DNA of 64,000 bases from Massilia agilis (GTDB lineage: Bacteria > Pseudomonadota > Gammaproteobacteria > Burkholderiales > Burkholderiaceae_D), in the NCBI RefSeq assembly GCF_024756255.1, contig NZ_JANUHB010000001.1, positions 1 through 64,000 on the forward strand, in the 5' to 3' direction. Both the position numbers and the translations under genes were made by a program. Shown piece by piece: positions 1-8,659 of this stretch (the first letter of the stretch is position 1; every line of letters starts with the position of its first letter). Under the pieces are notes generated by a model. The model made no database searches, was not told where the DNA came from, and was given only the letters and a program-made list of their open reading frames with translations.

Positions 1-19
1 GTTCCAGGCACGCGCCATC

Positions 20-463
20 TTAGTTGTAGTGCTTGTACACCGTCGTGCGCCCGTCGTTCTGCACGAGCAGTACGTCGAACGGGTCCTTGCGCGGGCCTTC
101 CATGCCAGGAGAGCCGGCCGGCATCGCGGGCACCGCCAGGCCCTTCGCCTTCGGGTGCGTGGCCAGCAGGCGCTTGATCTCCTGCGCCGGCACGTGACCC
201 TCGATTGCATACCCGGCCACGGTCGCGGTGTGGCACGAGCCAAGGTTGTTCGGGATGCCCATCTTCTCGCGCACGTCCGACGGGTTGGCGACGGTGTGCA
301 CCTCGACCTTCAGGCCGCTGTCGCGCAGGTGCTTGGCCCAGGCCTCGCAGCAGCCGCAGTAAGCGCTCTTGTACACGTCGATCACCGGCGTTGCGGCATA
401 GGCCAGGACCGGCAGGCCAACCAGGGCTGCGAGCAGGGTCTTGCGAATTGTTTGTGCAAACAT
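20..463 (-). CDS. DUF411 family periplasmic metal-binding protein
   Basis: A 147-residue protein with an N-terminal signal peptide (about residues 1-23, ending TPVIDVYKS after AYAA). A Cys-rich YCGCCEAW motif follows, then a thioredoxin-like small domain containing GSCHTATV. This is the DUF411 pattern, usually found beside copper or silver resistance genes and thought to bind metal in the periplasm. The ATG at 463 is preceded by an AGGAGAAGG ribosome site. It is the last gene of the leftward operon that starts at 2749 and carries CusF-like, CopC and CopD proteins. The metal specificity is inferred only from these neighbours. Confidence 0.9.
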   Translation of the reverse strand: MFAQTIRKTLLAALVGLPVLAYAATPVIDVYKSAYCGCCEAWAKHLRDSGLKVEVHTVANPSDVREKMGIPNNLGSCHTATVAGYAIEGHVPAQEIKRLLATHPKAKGLAVPAMPAGSPGMEGPRKDPFDVLLVQNDGRTTVYKHYN

Positions 464-492
464 TTTCCTTCTCCTAAAGTGTATGTGTGTGG

Positions 493-1425
493 CTACGTCG
501 CCGCGCCCGGCGGCGGGGTAGCCGCAAGGACCACCGCCATGGCCAGCGCGGCAATCAAAATCGTGGCTTCGATCTGCAAGACGAGCCGGAACCGGCGCGG
601 CAAGGTCGCCGCTGCCGGGCGCCCTGCGCCTTCGGACAGGATCCAGGGCGGCATGACGATGAATCGGTTCACGCCACCGAGCAGCACCGCTACTGCGACC
701 AGGGCCAGCTTGGCGAGCAGGGCGTTGCCGTATGGGGTGCCCAGCAAATCATCGAGACTGCGCAGGTTGTGCCAGCCGCTGGCCAGTCCGGTGATGACGA
801 TACCGACGAGCGCGATCGTGGCGGAGGCGCTCAGCGCGGCGACGTAAGCAGCCCGTTCGCGCCTGTCCTTCTCCTGCACGTCGCGCCGGCTCGCCAATGC
901 CACCAGGGCCGCGATGACGACCGCACCCAGCCAGACGCTGACGAGGACCAGGTGGAGCCAGTCCACCAGCACAGGCAGGCTGGCATCCCCGTTGCCCGAT
1001 GCGTGGCTGACCATGCTGCGGCTGTACCAGAAGACCGCCAGTGCACCGAAGGCGATGGTGCCGCCGCCGCGAGCGCGCAGCAGGAGCGGCAGCACGGCCG
1101 CGACCACGAGCGCACCCGCGCCAATGGACCAGGCCAGCCCGTAATGGGTGGAGGCGAGCATCGTCGCAACCGCCGGCATGGCTTCCGACAATGGCACCTC
1201 GGCCATTTCGGCCGCTTCCGCGCACAGCGCCGCAACAGATGCCGACAGCGCGAGCAGCGCACCGCCCGCTGCCCAGCGCCGCAGCGACGGTAACTGCCCG
1301 ACCGCCCACGGCGACCGCGCATCCGCCAGCCAGAACACCGCCATGTTGGCGCCGGCGGCAACCGCGGCGAACAGGTACAGCGGGACCGTCACCACCTTCA
1401 GCAGTATTGCGATGTCAACGCCCAT
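493..1425 (-). CDS. copD: CopD family copper resistance membrane protein
   Basis: About 310 residues with repeated hydrophobic segments (roughly eight), as expected for the CopD inner-membrane family that works with periplasmic CopC in copper uptake or resistance. The reading frame stays open further upstream, but the ATG at 1425 (MGVDIAILLKVV) starts directly at the first membrane helix and lies just past the copC stop codon, so I chose it. Conserved membrane His and polar residues such as SHASGNGD and STHYGLAW are visible. It lies between copC and the DUF411 gene in one leftward operon. Confidence 0.88.
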   Translation of the reverse strand: MGVDIAILLKVVTVPLYLFAAVAAGANMAVFWLADARSPWAVGQLPSLRRWAAGGALLALSASVAALCAEAAEMAEVPLSEAMPAVATMLASTHYGLAWSIGAGALVVAAVLPLLLRARGGGTIAFGALAVFWYSRSMVSHASGNGDASLPVLVDWLHLVLVSVWLGAVVIAALVALASRRDVQEKDRRERAAYVAALSASATIALVGIVITGLASGWHNLRSLDDLLGTPYGNALLAKLALVAVAVLLGGVNRFIVMPPWILSEGAGRPAAATLPRRFRLVLQIEATILIAALAMAVVLAATPPPGAAT

Positions 1426-1429
1426 GTCG

Positions 1430-1795
1430 CTACTTGACCTGGAAGGTGAAGTCTCCCTTGGTCTTGTGGCCGTCATGGGTCATGGTCGTCCATTGCACGC
1501 GGTAGGTACCCGCCGGCAGCGCCGGCAGCGGCGCCGTCATCGCGGTCGGATCGGCCTTGTCGACCTGGGCGCGCGGCAGCGCGATTTCGGCATTCCTGGC
1601 GTCGACGAGCCGAATCTTGCTGAACGCAGGCTCGAGCGCTTCGTTGAAGCCCAGCCGCAGCTGCTTCGGGGCGCTGGCAAGGACGCTGCCGGCCAGCGGC
1701 TCGGACGATTCGAGCCTGGCGTGGGCGTGCGCGGCCGTGGCAGCAAAGGCGCTGGCGGCGATGCCGGCAGCAATGGACAGTCGTTTCAGGGACAT
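1430..1795 (-). CDS. copC: CopC family periplasmic copper-binding protein
   Basis: A 121-residue protein with a signal peptide ending AATAAHAHA, so the mature N-terminus starts with His (HARLESSEPLAGS), the classic CopC Cu(II) ligand. The body matches the CopC beta-barrel: LGFNEALEPAFSKIRL in the middle and YRVQWTTMTHDGHKTKGDFTF at the end, where the late His is the second Cu(II) ligand type. The ATG at 1795 is preceded by GGAGAAGAG, which fixes the start even though the frame is open 75 bases further. copD begins 5 bases after the stop. Confidence 0.93.
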   Translation of the reverse strand: MSLKRLSIAAGIAASAFAATAAHAHARLESSEPLAGSVLASAPKQLRLGFNEALEPAFSKIRLVDARNAEIALPRAQVDKADPTAMTAPLPALPAGTYRVQWTTMTHDGHKTKGDFTFQVK

Positions 1796-1876
1796 CTCTT
1801 CTCCGGACCAAAAATCGATAAAACGCAGATCAACCCCGGCAGCGTACAGAACACCACCGGGGCCGCGCAAGCCCGG

Positions 1877-2242
1877 TCAGCGCACCGGTTCCAGTTTAGA
1901 GACGGTGAACGCACCGTTCACCTGTTCGGCGCGAAAACGGATCTTGTCGCCAACCTTGACCTGGCCGAGCATCGCAGCGTCCTTGGCCTTGAAAACCATG
2001 GTCATGCCCGGCATGCCCAGGTTGACGAGCGGCCCGTGCTGGATGGTCAGCGTGCCGGTGTCCTTGTCCACTTTCTGCACTTCGCCGGACGACAGCTCGG
2101 CCGCGGCTTGTTCAGGCGCGGCCTGGTGCTGTGCGTGCATTTGCGCTTGCATCTGCGCGTGGTCCTGCATCTGGGCGCCAGCCTGGGCGGAGGCGATTAC
2201 GAGACCGCCGGCGGCGACGGCGAGAGTAAATAGGCGAGTCAT
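1877..2242 (-). CDS. CusF-like copper-binding periplasmic protein
   Basis: A 121-residue protein with a signal peptide (about residues 1-23), a Gln/His/Met-rich stretch (residues 24-45) and a small beta-barrel domain with HGPLVNLGMPGMTMVF. In CusF the equivalent motif carries His, Met, Met and a Trp that caps Cu(I). Here the Trp position is Met. A good ribosome site (AAGGAGC) precedes the ATG at 2242. It is the second gene of the leftward copper operon, upstream of copC. The likely role is as a periplasmic Cu(I)/Ag(I) chaperone. The effect of the Trp-to-Met change is unknown. Confidence 0.87.
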   Translation of the reverse strand: MTRLFTLAVAAGGLVIASAQAGAQMQDHAQMQAQMHAQHQAAPEQAAAELSSGEVQKVDKDTGTLTIQHGPLVNLGMPGMTMVFKAKDAAMLGQVKVGDKIRFRAEQVNGAFTVSKLEPVR

Positions 2243-2374
2243 GTGAAGCTCCTTGCGTGATACGTTCGTGGTTCACGGCCGCGTCGACGCGACCGTGTTG
2301 CGGGATACGCGGGCACGATGAGCGGGCGCGGCGGGACCAATTGTCCCGGCTGCAGCATCGTGCCGAGGGAACGG

Positions 2375-2749
2375 TCAGGCGCGGGGAGGTCGCTCGGGCA
2401 GGGCGAGATCGACAGAGACGAGGCGGTGCGCGGCCATTGGCGTGGACACCAGCCGGGCGGGGTGGACCGGCAGAGCCGGCACGAAAGACGGTGTGATGGC
2501 GGCGCCGGTGCAGCAGTTGGCGCAGGCGCCGCATTTGCCGTCGGCATGGTGATGCGGGTGTGCGGCCGCGCTTGCTTTCTCACCACCGGCAGCCACGGTC
2601 CCATGCTGGTCCGTGGCGGGCTTGGCCATGTCCTGCACTGACGCCACTGGCAGCGGCGCGCACAGCACCGCAGATGCCGCCGCAAAGCCCTGGAATGGCA
2701 CTGCGAGCAACATCAGCCAAACGAAAAATGCCTTGACGATTGCGTTCAC
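2375..2749 (-). CDS. small secreted Cys/His-rich protein, copper operon
   Basis: A 124-residue protein of no recognised family. It has a hydrophobic signal sequence (FFVWLMLLAVPFQGFAAA), a His cluster (HPHHHADG) next to a Cys cluster (CGACANCC) and a Pro-rich tail. The start is a GTG at 2749 with only a weak ribosome site. It is the first gene of the leftward copper operon and faces the CopA ATPase gene across about 200 bases. The Cys/His clusters suggest periplasmic metal binding or sensing, which is an inference from composition and position. Confidence 0.7.
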   Translation of the reverse strand: MNAIVKAFFVWLMLLAVPFQGFAAASAVLCAPLPVASVQDMAKPATDQHGTVAAGGEKASAAAHPHHHADGKCGACANCCTGAAITPSFVPALPVHPARLVSTPMAAHRLVSVDLALPERPPRA

Positions 2750-2809
2750 AATCTGATTCTAGCATGGCCCCGGCAGGCCCGTAAAAGCTGGGCTGGGGTT
2801 GATACAAAT

Positions 2810-2828
2810 CAAGGAATCTGTTTCCTTG
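2810..2828. promoter_or_regulatory. inverted repeat in divergent copper promoter region
   Basis: A perfect 7-base inverted repeat, CAAGGAA and TTCCTTG separated by TCTGT, lies in the 202-base gap between the GTG at 2749 (leftward operon) and the CopA ATG at 2952. Its position suits an operator shared by the two divergent copper units. It does not match the CueR or CusR boxes I know, so the regulator is unknown. Neither regulator gene is in the window. Confidence 0.35.
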
Positions 2829-2951
2829 GATCAATAGGATAGCGGACCATAGCCCTGCGACCTGCAAAGTCGAGCCGTGCCGCTGCGCCCAATCACAGGG
2901 CAATCTGGCTTACAGTATCCGCACAATCACATCCCTTGGGCGAGCCGATCG

Positions 2952-5189
2952 ATGAACGAGCACGAGCATCAGCACCACAGCCACGCCGGCGAGCAGACCA
3001 CCGCAAGCGCCCCCGCCCATACTGGGCACCACCATCACCAGGATGCCGCGGCCCAGGCTCCAGAGCCGGCCCCGGCCGCGCCCGGCACCATCTACACCTG
3101 CCCAATGCACCCCCAGGTGCGCCAGCCGATGCCCGGCAACTGCCCGATCTGCGGCATGACGCTCGAGCCGGAGTTGCCGACGCTGGAAGAAGGGCCGAAT
3201 CCCGAGCTGGTGAACTTTCGCCGCCGGTTCTGGCTGACCTTGCCGCTCACCGTCATTGTGGCCGTGCTGGCCATGGCCGGGCATCGCCTGTTCCCCGGCG
3301 GGCTGGCCGGGCAAAGCTACATCGAGTTCGCGCTCGGCACGCCGGTGGTGCTGTGGGCCGGCTGGCCGTTCCTGCGGCGCGGCGCCGCCTCGATCGCGCA
3401 GCGCAGCCCGAACATGTGGACCCTGATCGGAACCGGCGTGACGGCCGCCTATGGCTACAGCGTAGTGGCCACGTTTGCGCCGCACCTGTTCCCGGCGTCG
3501 TTTGTCATGCACGGCCGCGTGGCGGTGTACTTCGAGGCCGCCGCGGTCATCATTTCGCTCACGTTGCTGGGCCAGATCCTTGAGCTCAAGGCCCGCTCGC
3601 AGACCTCGGCCGCGATCAAGTCCTTGCTCGGCCTGGCGCCAAAGACTGCGCGCCGCATTCGCGCGGACGGCAGCGAAGAAGACGTGCCGCTCACCCACGT
3701 TCACATCGGCGACACGCTGCGCATCCGCCCCGGCGAAAAGGTGCCGGTCGACGGCGTGGTGCTGGAGGGCGAGAGCGCGCTGGACGAGTCGATGCTGACC
3801 GGCGAGCCGGTTCCGGTGACCAAGCGCCCGGGCGACCGGGTGATTGGCGCCACCATCAACGCCAGTGGTAGCCTCATCATGCGTGCCGAGAAGGTGGGTG
3901 GCCAGACCATGCTGTCGCAGATCGTGCAAATGGTCGCGCAGGCACAGCGCTCGCGCGCGCCGATGCAGCGGCTGGCCGATGTGGTGGCCGGCTATTTCGT
4001 CGTGATCGTGGTGGCGCTGGCCGTGCTGACGCTGCTGGTCTGGGGCATCTACGGCCCGGAGCCCAGCTGGGTGTTCGGCTTCGTCAACGCGGTCTCGGTC
4101 CTGATCATCGCCTGTCCGTGCGCGCTGGGCCTGGCCACGCCGATGTCGATCATGGCCGCGACCGGGCAGGCCGCCACCCAGGGCGTGCTGTTCCGGGACG
4201 CCGCAGCCATCGAAGCGCTGCGCAAGGTGGATACGCTCATCGTCGACAAGACCGGCACGCTCACAGAAGGCAAGCCGGCATTTTCGGCCGTGGTGGGCGC
4301 ACCCGGCTGGAGCGAGGACCAGGTGCTGGCCCTGGCCGCCAGCATCGACCAGGGCAGCGAGCACCCGCTGGCGCACGCCATCGTGGCCGAAGCGCGGCGC
4401 CGCAACCTGCGGCTGTCGAAACCCGGCTCGTTCGAGTCGTCCAGCGGCATCGGCGTGCGCGGCACTGTCGACGGCGCGGCTGTCGTGCTTGGTAATACCG
4501 TGCTGATGGACAGCGCCGGCGTGGCCTGGCAGCTGCTGCGCGAGCAGGCCGAGCGCCTGCGCCAGGAAGGCGCAAGCGTCATGTACCTGGCGCGCGACGG
4601 CCAGCTGGCCGGGCTGCTGGCGGTGGCCGACCCGATCAAGTTCACCACGCCAGAAGCACTGGCCGCCCTGCGCGAGGCGGGCATGAAGGTCGTGATGGCG
4701 ACCGGCGATGGCCTGACCACGGCGCGCTCGGTAGGCGAGCGGCTTGGCATTGACGAGGTCTATGGCGAAGTCAAGCCGCAGGACAAGCTCACCCTGGTCG
4801 AGCGCTACCAGGCAGAGGGCAGGGTGGTGGCCATGGCGGGCGACGGCATCAATGACGCTCCGGCGCTGGCCAAGGCCAACGTGGGCATCGCCATGGGCAC
4901 CGGCACCGACGTGGCCATCAACAGCGCGCACGTCACGCTGGTCAAGGGCGACCTGAGGGCGATCGCGCGGGCGCGCGCCATTTCGGTGGCCACCGTGCGC
5001 AACATGCACCAGAACCTTGGCTTCGCGTTCGTCTACAACGCGCTGGGCATTCCGGTCGCGGCGGGCCTGCTGTATCCGGTCACCGGCCAGTTGCTTTCGC
5101 CCATGCTGGCCGCGCTCGCGATGAGCCTGAGCTCCGTCTCGGTCGTGACCAATGCGCTGCGCTTGCGCGGCACGGCGGCAAGTAAATGA
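2952..5189 (+). CDS. copA: heavy-metal P1B-type ATPase (copper/silver exporter)
   Basis: A 745-residue P1B ATPase. In place of the usual CxxC HMA domain it has a His-rich N-terminus ([13 protein letters not shown]) followed by a small metal-binding module with CPMHP and CPICGM (residues 50-69). Further on are eight membrane segments, the CPC ion-binding motif (C388-P-C390), the phosphorylation site D432-K-T-G-T and the [10 protein letters not shown] hinge. CPC with these features indicates Cu(I)/Ag(I) export to the periplasm. The frame is open upstream to 2877, but the ATG at 2952 starts the His-rich leader and gives the normal length. It is followed by cus-type genes in the same direction. 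Confidence 0.95.
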   Translation: MNEHEHQHHSHAGEQTTASAPAHTGHHHHQDAAAQAPEPAPAAPGTIYTCPMHPQVRQPMPGNCPICGMTLEPELPTLEEGPNPELVNFRRRFWLTLPLTVIVAVLAMAGHRLFPGGLAGQSYIEFALGTPVVLWAGWPFLRRGAASIAQRSPNMWTLIGTGVTAAYGYSVVATFAPHLFPASFVMHGRVAVYFEAAAVIISLTLLGQILELKARSQTSAAIKSLLGLAPKTARRIRADGSEEDVPLTHVHIGDTLRIRPGEKVPVDGVVLEGESALDESMLTGEPVPVTKRPGDRVIGATINASGSLIMRAEKVGGQTMLSQIVQMVAQAQRSRAPMQRLADVVAGYFVVIVVALAVLTLLVWGIYGPEPSWVFGFVNAVSVLIIACPCALGLATPMSIMAATGQAATQGVLFRDAAAIEALRKVDTLIVDKTGTLTEGKPAFSAVVGAPGWSEDQVLALAASIDQGSEHPLAHAIVAEARRRNLRLSKPGSFESSSGIGVRGTVDGAAVVLGNTVLMDSAGVAWQLLREQAERLRQEGASVMYLARDGQLAGLLAVADPIKFTTPEALAALREAGMKVVMATGDGLTTARSVGERLGIDEVYGEVKPQDKLTLVERYQAEGRVVAMAGDGINDAPALAKANVGIAMGTGTDVAINSAHVTLVKGDLRAIARARAISVATVRNMHQNLGFAFVYNALGIPVAAGLLYPVTGQLLSPMLAALAMSLSSVSVVTNALRLRGTAASK

Positions 5190-5247
5190 AAATGCAATCT
5201 GCTCGACAGCCAGCTGCAACAGTGCTAAGGTGGCGCCGGTAAACGCC

Positions 5248-5640
5248 ATGAGATACACACGCCGCATTCGCTTCCTGGCCGCCCTGGTGGCCCTGGTGAG
5301 CCTGCTGTTCACGCAGCTGGCCCTGGCGGGCTACGACTGCCCGCAGGTGGCGCGCGCGCTCGAACAACCGGTGGCAATGCAAGTCGCCCATTCCGACTGC
5401 TGCACCCCGCACGACCAGCAAAGTCCCAACCTGTGCGAGGCGCATGGCCAGTCCAAGGCGCAGTCGCTCGACCTGCCGGCGCAGCCGCCGGTGGCGCCGT
5501 TCGTTCCGACATCCCTCGTCCTCGCCATCTCCGCTGTCGAGACGCCGCTCCCGCTCAACCTCGAGGCGCCAGCTTCGTTCCTGGAGACCGCCAGCAGTTC
5601 GCCTCCGATTCCGATCCGGAACTGCTGCCTGCGCAATTAG
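5248..5640 (+). CDS. small secreted protein upstream of cusCBA
   Basis: A 130-residue protein that I do not recognise. It starts at the ATG at 5248 (MRYTRRIRFLAAL), has a clear signal peptide ending about LALAG and then carries scattered Cys and His: YDCPQVA, SDCCTPHDQQ, NLCEAHGQ and a terminal NCCLRN. Short proteins of this sort often lead copper/silver RND operons. It lies 58 bases after the CopA ATPase and 74 bases before the TolC-type gene, so it is probably co-transcribed. Periplasmic metal binding is an inference. Confidence 0.7.
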   Translation: MRYTRRIRFLAALVALVSLLFTQLALAGYDCPQVARALEQPVAMQVAHSDCCTPHDQQSPNLCEAHGQSKAQSLDLPAQPPVAPFVPTSLVLAISAVETPLPLNLEAPASFLETASSSPPIPIRNCCLRN

Positions 5641-5714
5641 ATCTCAGCTTGCTCGCTAGCCCATGGTCCCGTTGATACCGGGACTGCGGCCGTTCATTGC
5701 AAGTTGGAGATGTC

Positions 5715-7040
5715 ATGTTTTCCCGAATTCGACTCGCGGCGCTGCGGCGCCGCACTACGCCGGCCATGCTTGCGCCGGCGGTGCTGGCGTTGGCGTTCGC
5801 CGGCCCAGCCATGGCGTCCGGCACCGGCCTGACGTTCCCCGAAGCGCAACAGCGCGCGCTCGGCCGCTCCCTGCAGCTGCGCGCACAGGACGCGGCGGTG
5901 ACGGCGTCGCAGGAGCTGGCCGCGGCCGCGCGCCAGTTGCCCGACCCCATGCTCAAGGCGGGCGTCGAGAATGTCCCGCTGAGCGGTCCCGACAGGTATT
6001 CGCTGGGCCGCGACTCGATGACGATGCGGCGCATCGGCATCGAACAGGAGCTTACACGTAGCGTCAAGCGCGACCTTCGCGCCCAGCGCTACGAGCGTGT
6101 GGCCAACAAGACGCGCGCCGAGCAGGTGGCCGCCGCCGGCGCCGTCGAGCGCGACACGGCGCTGGCCTGGCTGGACCTGTATTACTTCGAGCAGATGGCG
6201 CAGGTCGTGGCCGAGCAGGCCGGCCAGGCCGAGGCGCTGGTGGTGGCCGTGGATGCGGCCTATCGTGGCGGCCGCTCCAGCCGCGCGGACCTGCTCGCCG
6301 CCCGCAGCGCGCTGGCGATGGTGCACGACCGCGCGAGCGCGATCGAGCGGCAACGTCAGAGCGCCCGCACGACGCTGGTGCGCTGGGTTGGCGAGTTGCC
6401 TGGTCTCGCGCTCGCGGGCAGCCCGGATCTCACGCACATTCGCCACGACCCGGACACCCTGCCGCACCAACTCGAACACCACCCGGAGGTGAGCGTGCTG
6501 AACCGCGCCGCTGACCTGGCCAGCACCGAGGCCCGCCTGGCGGACGCCGAGAGCCGCCCGGACTGGCGCGTGGAACTGGCGTTCCAGCAGCGCGGCCCGG
6601 ATTACCCGAACATGGTCTCGTTCGGCGTTGCGGTGCCGCTGCAATGGGACCGCAAGCACCGCCAGGACCGCGAGATTGCGGCACGCCTCGCGCTGGCCGA
6701 CCAGGCGCGCGACGAGCGCGACGAGGCGCTGCGCATGCACACCGCCGAAACCGCGAACCAGGTCGGCGAGTGGCGCACCGGCCTGGAACGCATGGACCGC
6801 TACCGCACCGAACTGCTGCCGCTCGCGCACGAACGGGCAGACGCGCTCCTTGCCGCCTACCGGGGCGGCAAGTCCGCACTGGCCGACGTCATCGCCGCGC
6901 GCCGCGACGAACTGGAGACCCGCCTGCAGTCCTTGCAGCTCGAGGCCGACACCGCGCGCCTGTGGGCCCGCCTGAACTTTCTATTCCCGACCAGCCAGAT
7001 GAACACCGTTTCGAACCTCAACAAGCCGGAGGCGCCATGA
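5715..7040 (+). CDS. cusC: TolC-family outer-membrane efflux protein (CusC-type)
   Basis: A 441-residue outer-membrane factor with signal peptide (MFSRIRLAAL..., cleavage near AMAS). The two TolC repeats are visible as long amphipathic helices rich in Ala, Arg and Glu, with the family pattern of LxxxxQxRALxRS near the start. It would form the outer-membrane duct of a tripartite Cus pump. The ATG at 5715 has TTGGAGA in front. A TTG further up at 5697 is less likely. The stop codon overlaps the start of the adaptor gene (ATGA), so translation is coupled. Confidence 0.9.
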   Translation: MFSRIRLAALRRRTTPAMLAPAVLALAFAGPAMASGTGLTFPEAQQRALGRSLQLRAQDAAVTASQELAAAARQLPDPMLKAGVENVPLSGPDRYSLGRDSMTMRRIGIEQELTRSVKRDLRAQRYERVANKTRAEQVAAAGAVERDTALAWLDLYYFEQMAQVVAEQAGQAEALVVAVDAAYRGGRSSRADLLAARSALAMVHDRASAIERQRQSARTTLVRWVGELPGLALAGSPDLTHIRHDPDTLPHQLEHHPEVSVLNRAADLASTEARLADAESRPDWRVELAFQQRGPDYPNMVSFGVAVPLQWDRKHRQDREIAARLALADQARDERDEALRMHTAETANQVGEWRTGLERMDRYRTELLPLAHERADALLAAYRGGKSALADVIAARRDELETRLQSLQLEADTARLWARLNFLFPTSQMNTVSNLNKPEAP

Positions 7041-8659
7041 ACCGCCGCGTGATTGCAGCCGCAGCCGCGGCCCTCGTGCTGGCCGGCGCCAGCTTTGGCG
7101 CCTACCGCCTTGGCCAGCGTTCGGTCGCGCATGCGCCGGCCGCCGCGCCGGAATCGGGGCGCAAGGTCCTGTACTGGCAGGACCCCATGGCCCCCGGCAA
7201 ACGCTTCGACAAGCCCGGCAAATCGCCGTACATGGACATGGACCTCGTGCCCGTGTACGCGGACGAGCAGGGCGCCGACGGAACGGTCAAGGTCAGTCCC
7301 GACGTGCAGCAGAACCTGGGCATTCGCTTCGCCGAGGTGCGCCAGGGCCAGATGGGCGGCGGCCTTCGGCTGGTCGGCAATATCGCGTTCAACGAGCGCG
7401 AACGCGTGCTGGTGCAGGCGCGCAGCAGCGGCTTCGTCGAGCGGCTGTATGTGCGCGCCCCGCTCGAGCGCGTGCGCAAGGGTCAGGCGCTGCTGGACCT
7501 CTACGTGCCAGACTGGGTGGCGGCGCAGGAGGAATACCTGTCGATCCGCCGCATGGGCGCCACGCAGTCCGCGGGCCTGCTGGAAGCGGCGCAGCAGCGC
7601 ATGCGCCTGGCCGGCATGACGGACGAGCAGATCCGCCAGGTGGCCGCGCGCGGCCAGGTGATCAAGCGGGTGACCGTTACGGCGCCCGCCACCGGCGTGG
7701 TGAGCGAACTGCCGGCGCGCGAGGGCATGACGGTCAGTGCCGGCGCGCCGATGATGACGATCAGCGGACTAGCCAGCGTCTGGGTCAACGCCGAAGTGCC
7801 CGAAAACGCCGCGGCCCAGGTGCGGCCGGGCACCGCGGTCGGGGTCACGACGCCGGCGTATCCCGGCGAGCGTTTCAGCGGCAAGGTCGAGTCCTTGCTG
7901 CCGCAGGTCGATCCAAGCACGCGCACCCTGGTCGCGCGGATCGAGATTGCCAACCCCGCCGGCAAGCTGAGTCCCGGCATGTTCGCCAACATCAGCGTGA
8001 CCGGCGCCGGGCGCCGGCAAGCGCTGGTTGTTCCGTCCGAAGCCGTGATCCAGACCGGCACGCGCACCGTCGTCATCGTGGCGCAAGGCGACGGCAAATT
8101 CATGCCGATGGAGGTAAGCGTCGGCACGGAGGCCAACGGCGACACGGAAATCCTGTCGGGTCTCTCCGCAGGGCAGCGGGTGGTCGCTTCCGGCCAGTTC
8201 CTGATCGACTCCGAAGCCAGCTTGCGCGGCGCCGTGCGGCGCCTGGAAGGGGCCACGCAAACAAAGCCCGCGACCGTCGCACCCGCCACGCACCACGGTA
8301 TCGGCAAGATCGAAAAGATCGGTCCGGATGAAGTCACCATCTCGCACGGGCCCATCCAAACGCTTGGATGGGGGCCGATGACGATGGGCTTCGTGCCGCC
8401 GGCCGGTGGCCTGCCGGCAGGGATCCGGGTGGGCGACAGTGTAGCGTTCGATGTGCAGGCCCGCCCCGATGGGCGCTACCAGATCATGGGCATCGAACGC
8501 AAAGCGAAGGCTGCGCCGCCTCCTGCCCATGAACCTGCGCAGCACGGCAGCGAACACGGCGCGGACCACGCCACCGGCCAGGGCGACGCCGCGCACGGCG
8601 AACATGGGGCACAAGCCATGCTTGAAGAAGCGTCCCATGAGCACGGAGCGCACCAATGA
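7037..8659 (+). CDS. cusB: RND periplasmic adaptor with fused CusF domain (CusB-type)
   Basis: A 540-residue membrane-fusion protein. After an N-terminal anchor helix comes a short heavy-metal module ([24 protein letters not shown]) rich in Met. The barrel-sandwich and hairpin region follows, with typical motifs such as [17 protein letters not shown], then a C-terminal CusF-like domain ([14 protein letters not shown], with the Cu-capping Trp retained) and a His-rich tail ending in HEHGAHQ. Family members are usually shorter and lack the tail. Its ATG overlaps the cusC stop, and its stop overlaps the cusA start. It links the pump to CusC and should pass Cu(I)/Ag(I) to CusA. Confidence 0.92.
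   Translation: MNRRVIAAAAAALVLAGASFGAYRLGQRSVAHAPAAAPESGRKVLYWQDPMAPGKRFDKPGKSPYMDMDLVPVYADEQGADGTVKVSPDVQQNLGIRFAEVRQGQMGGGLRLVGNIAFNERERVLVQARSSGFVERLYVRAPLERVRKGQALLDLYVPDWVAAQEEYLSIRRMGATQSAGLLEAAQQRMRLAGMTDEQIRQVAARGQVIKRVTVTAPATGVVSELPAREGMTVSAGAPMMTISGLASVWVNAEVPENAAAQVRPGTAVGVTTPAYPGERFSGKVESLLPQVDPSTRTLVARIEIANPAGKLSPGMFANISVTGAGRRQALVVPSEAVIQTGTRTVVIVAQGDGKFMPMEVSVGTEANGDTEILSGLSAGQRVVASGQFLIDSEASLRGAVRRLEGATQTKPATVAPATHHGIGKIEKIGPDEVTISHGPIQTLGWGPMTMGFVPPAGGLPAGIRVGDSVAFDVQARPDGRYQIMGIERKAKAAPPPAHEPAQHGSEHGADHATGQGDAAHGEHGAQAMLEEASHEHGAHQ

Noticed and set aside
2910-5312. An 800-codon open frame on the minus strand opposite the CopA ATPase gene
   Set aside because: Its residues are dominated by His, Arg, Gln and Ala, as is usual for the antisense of a GC-rich gene. 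The plus strand has all P-type ATPase motifs.
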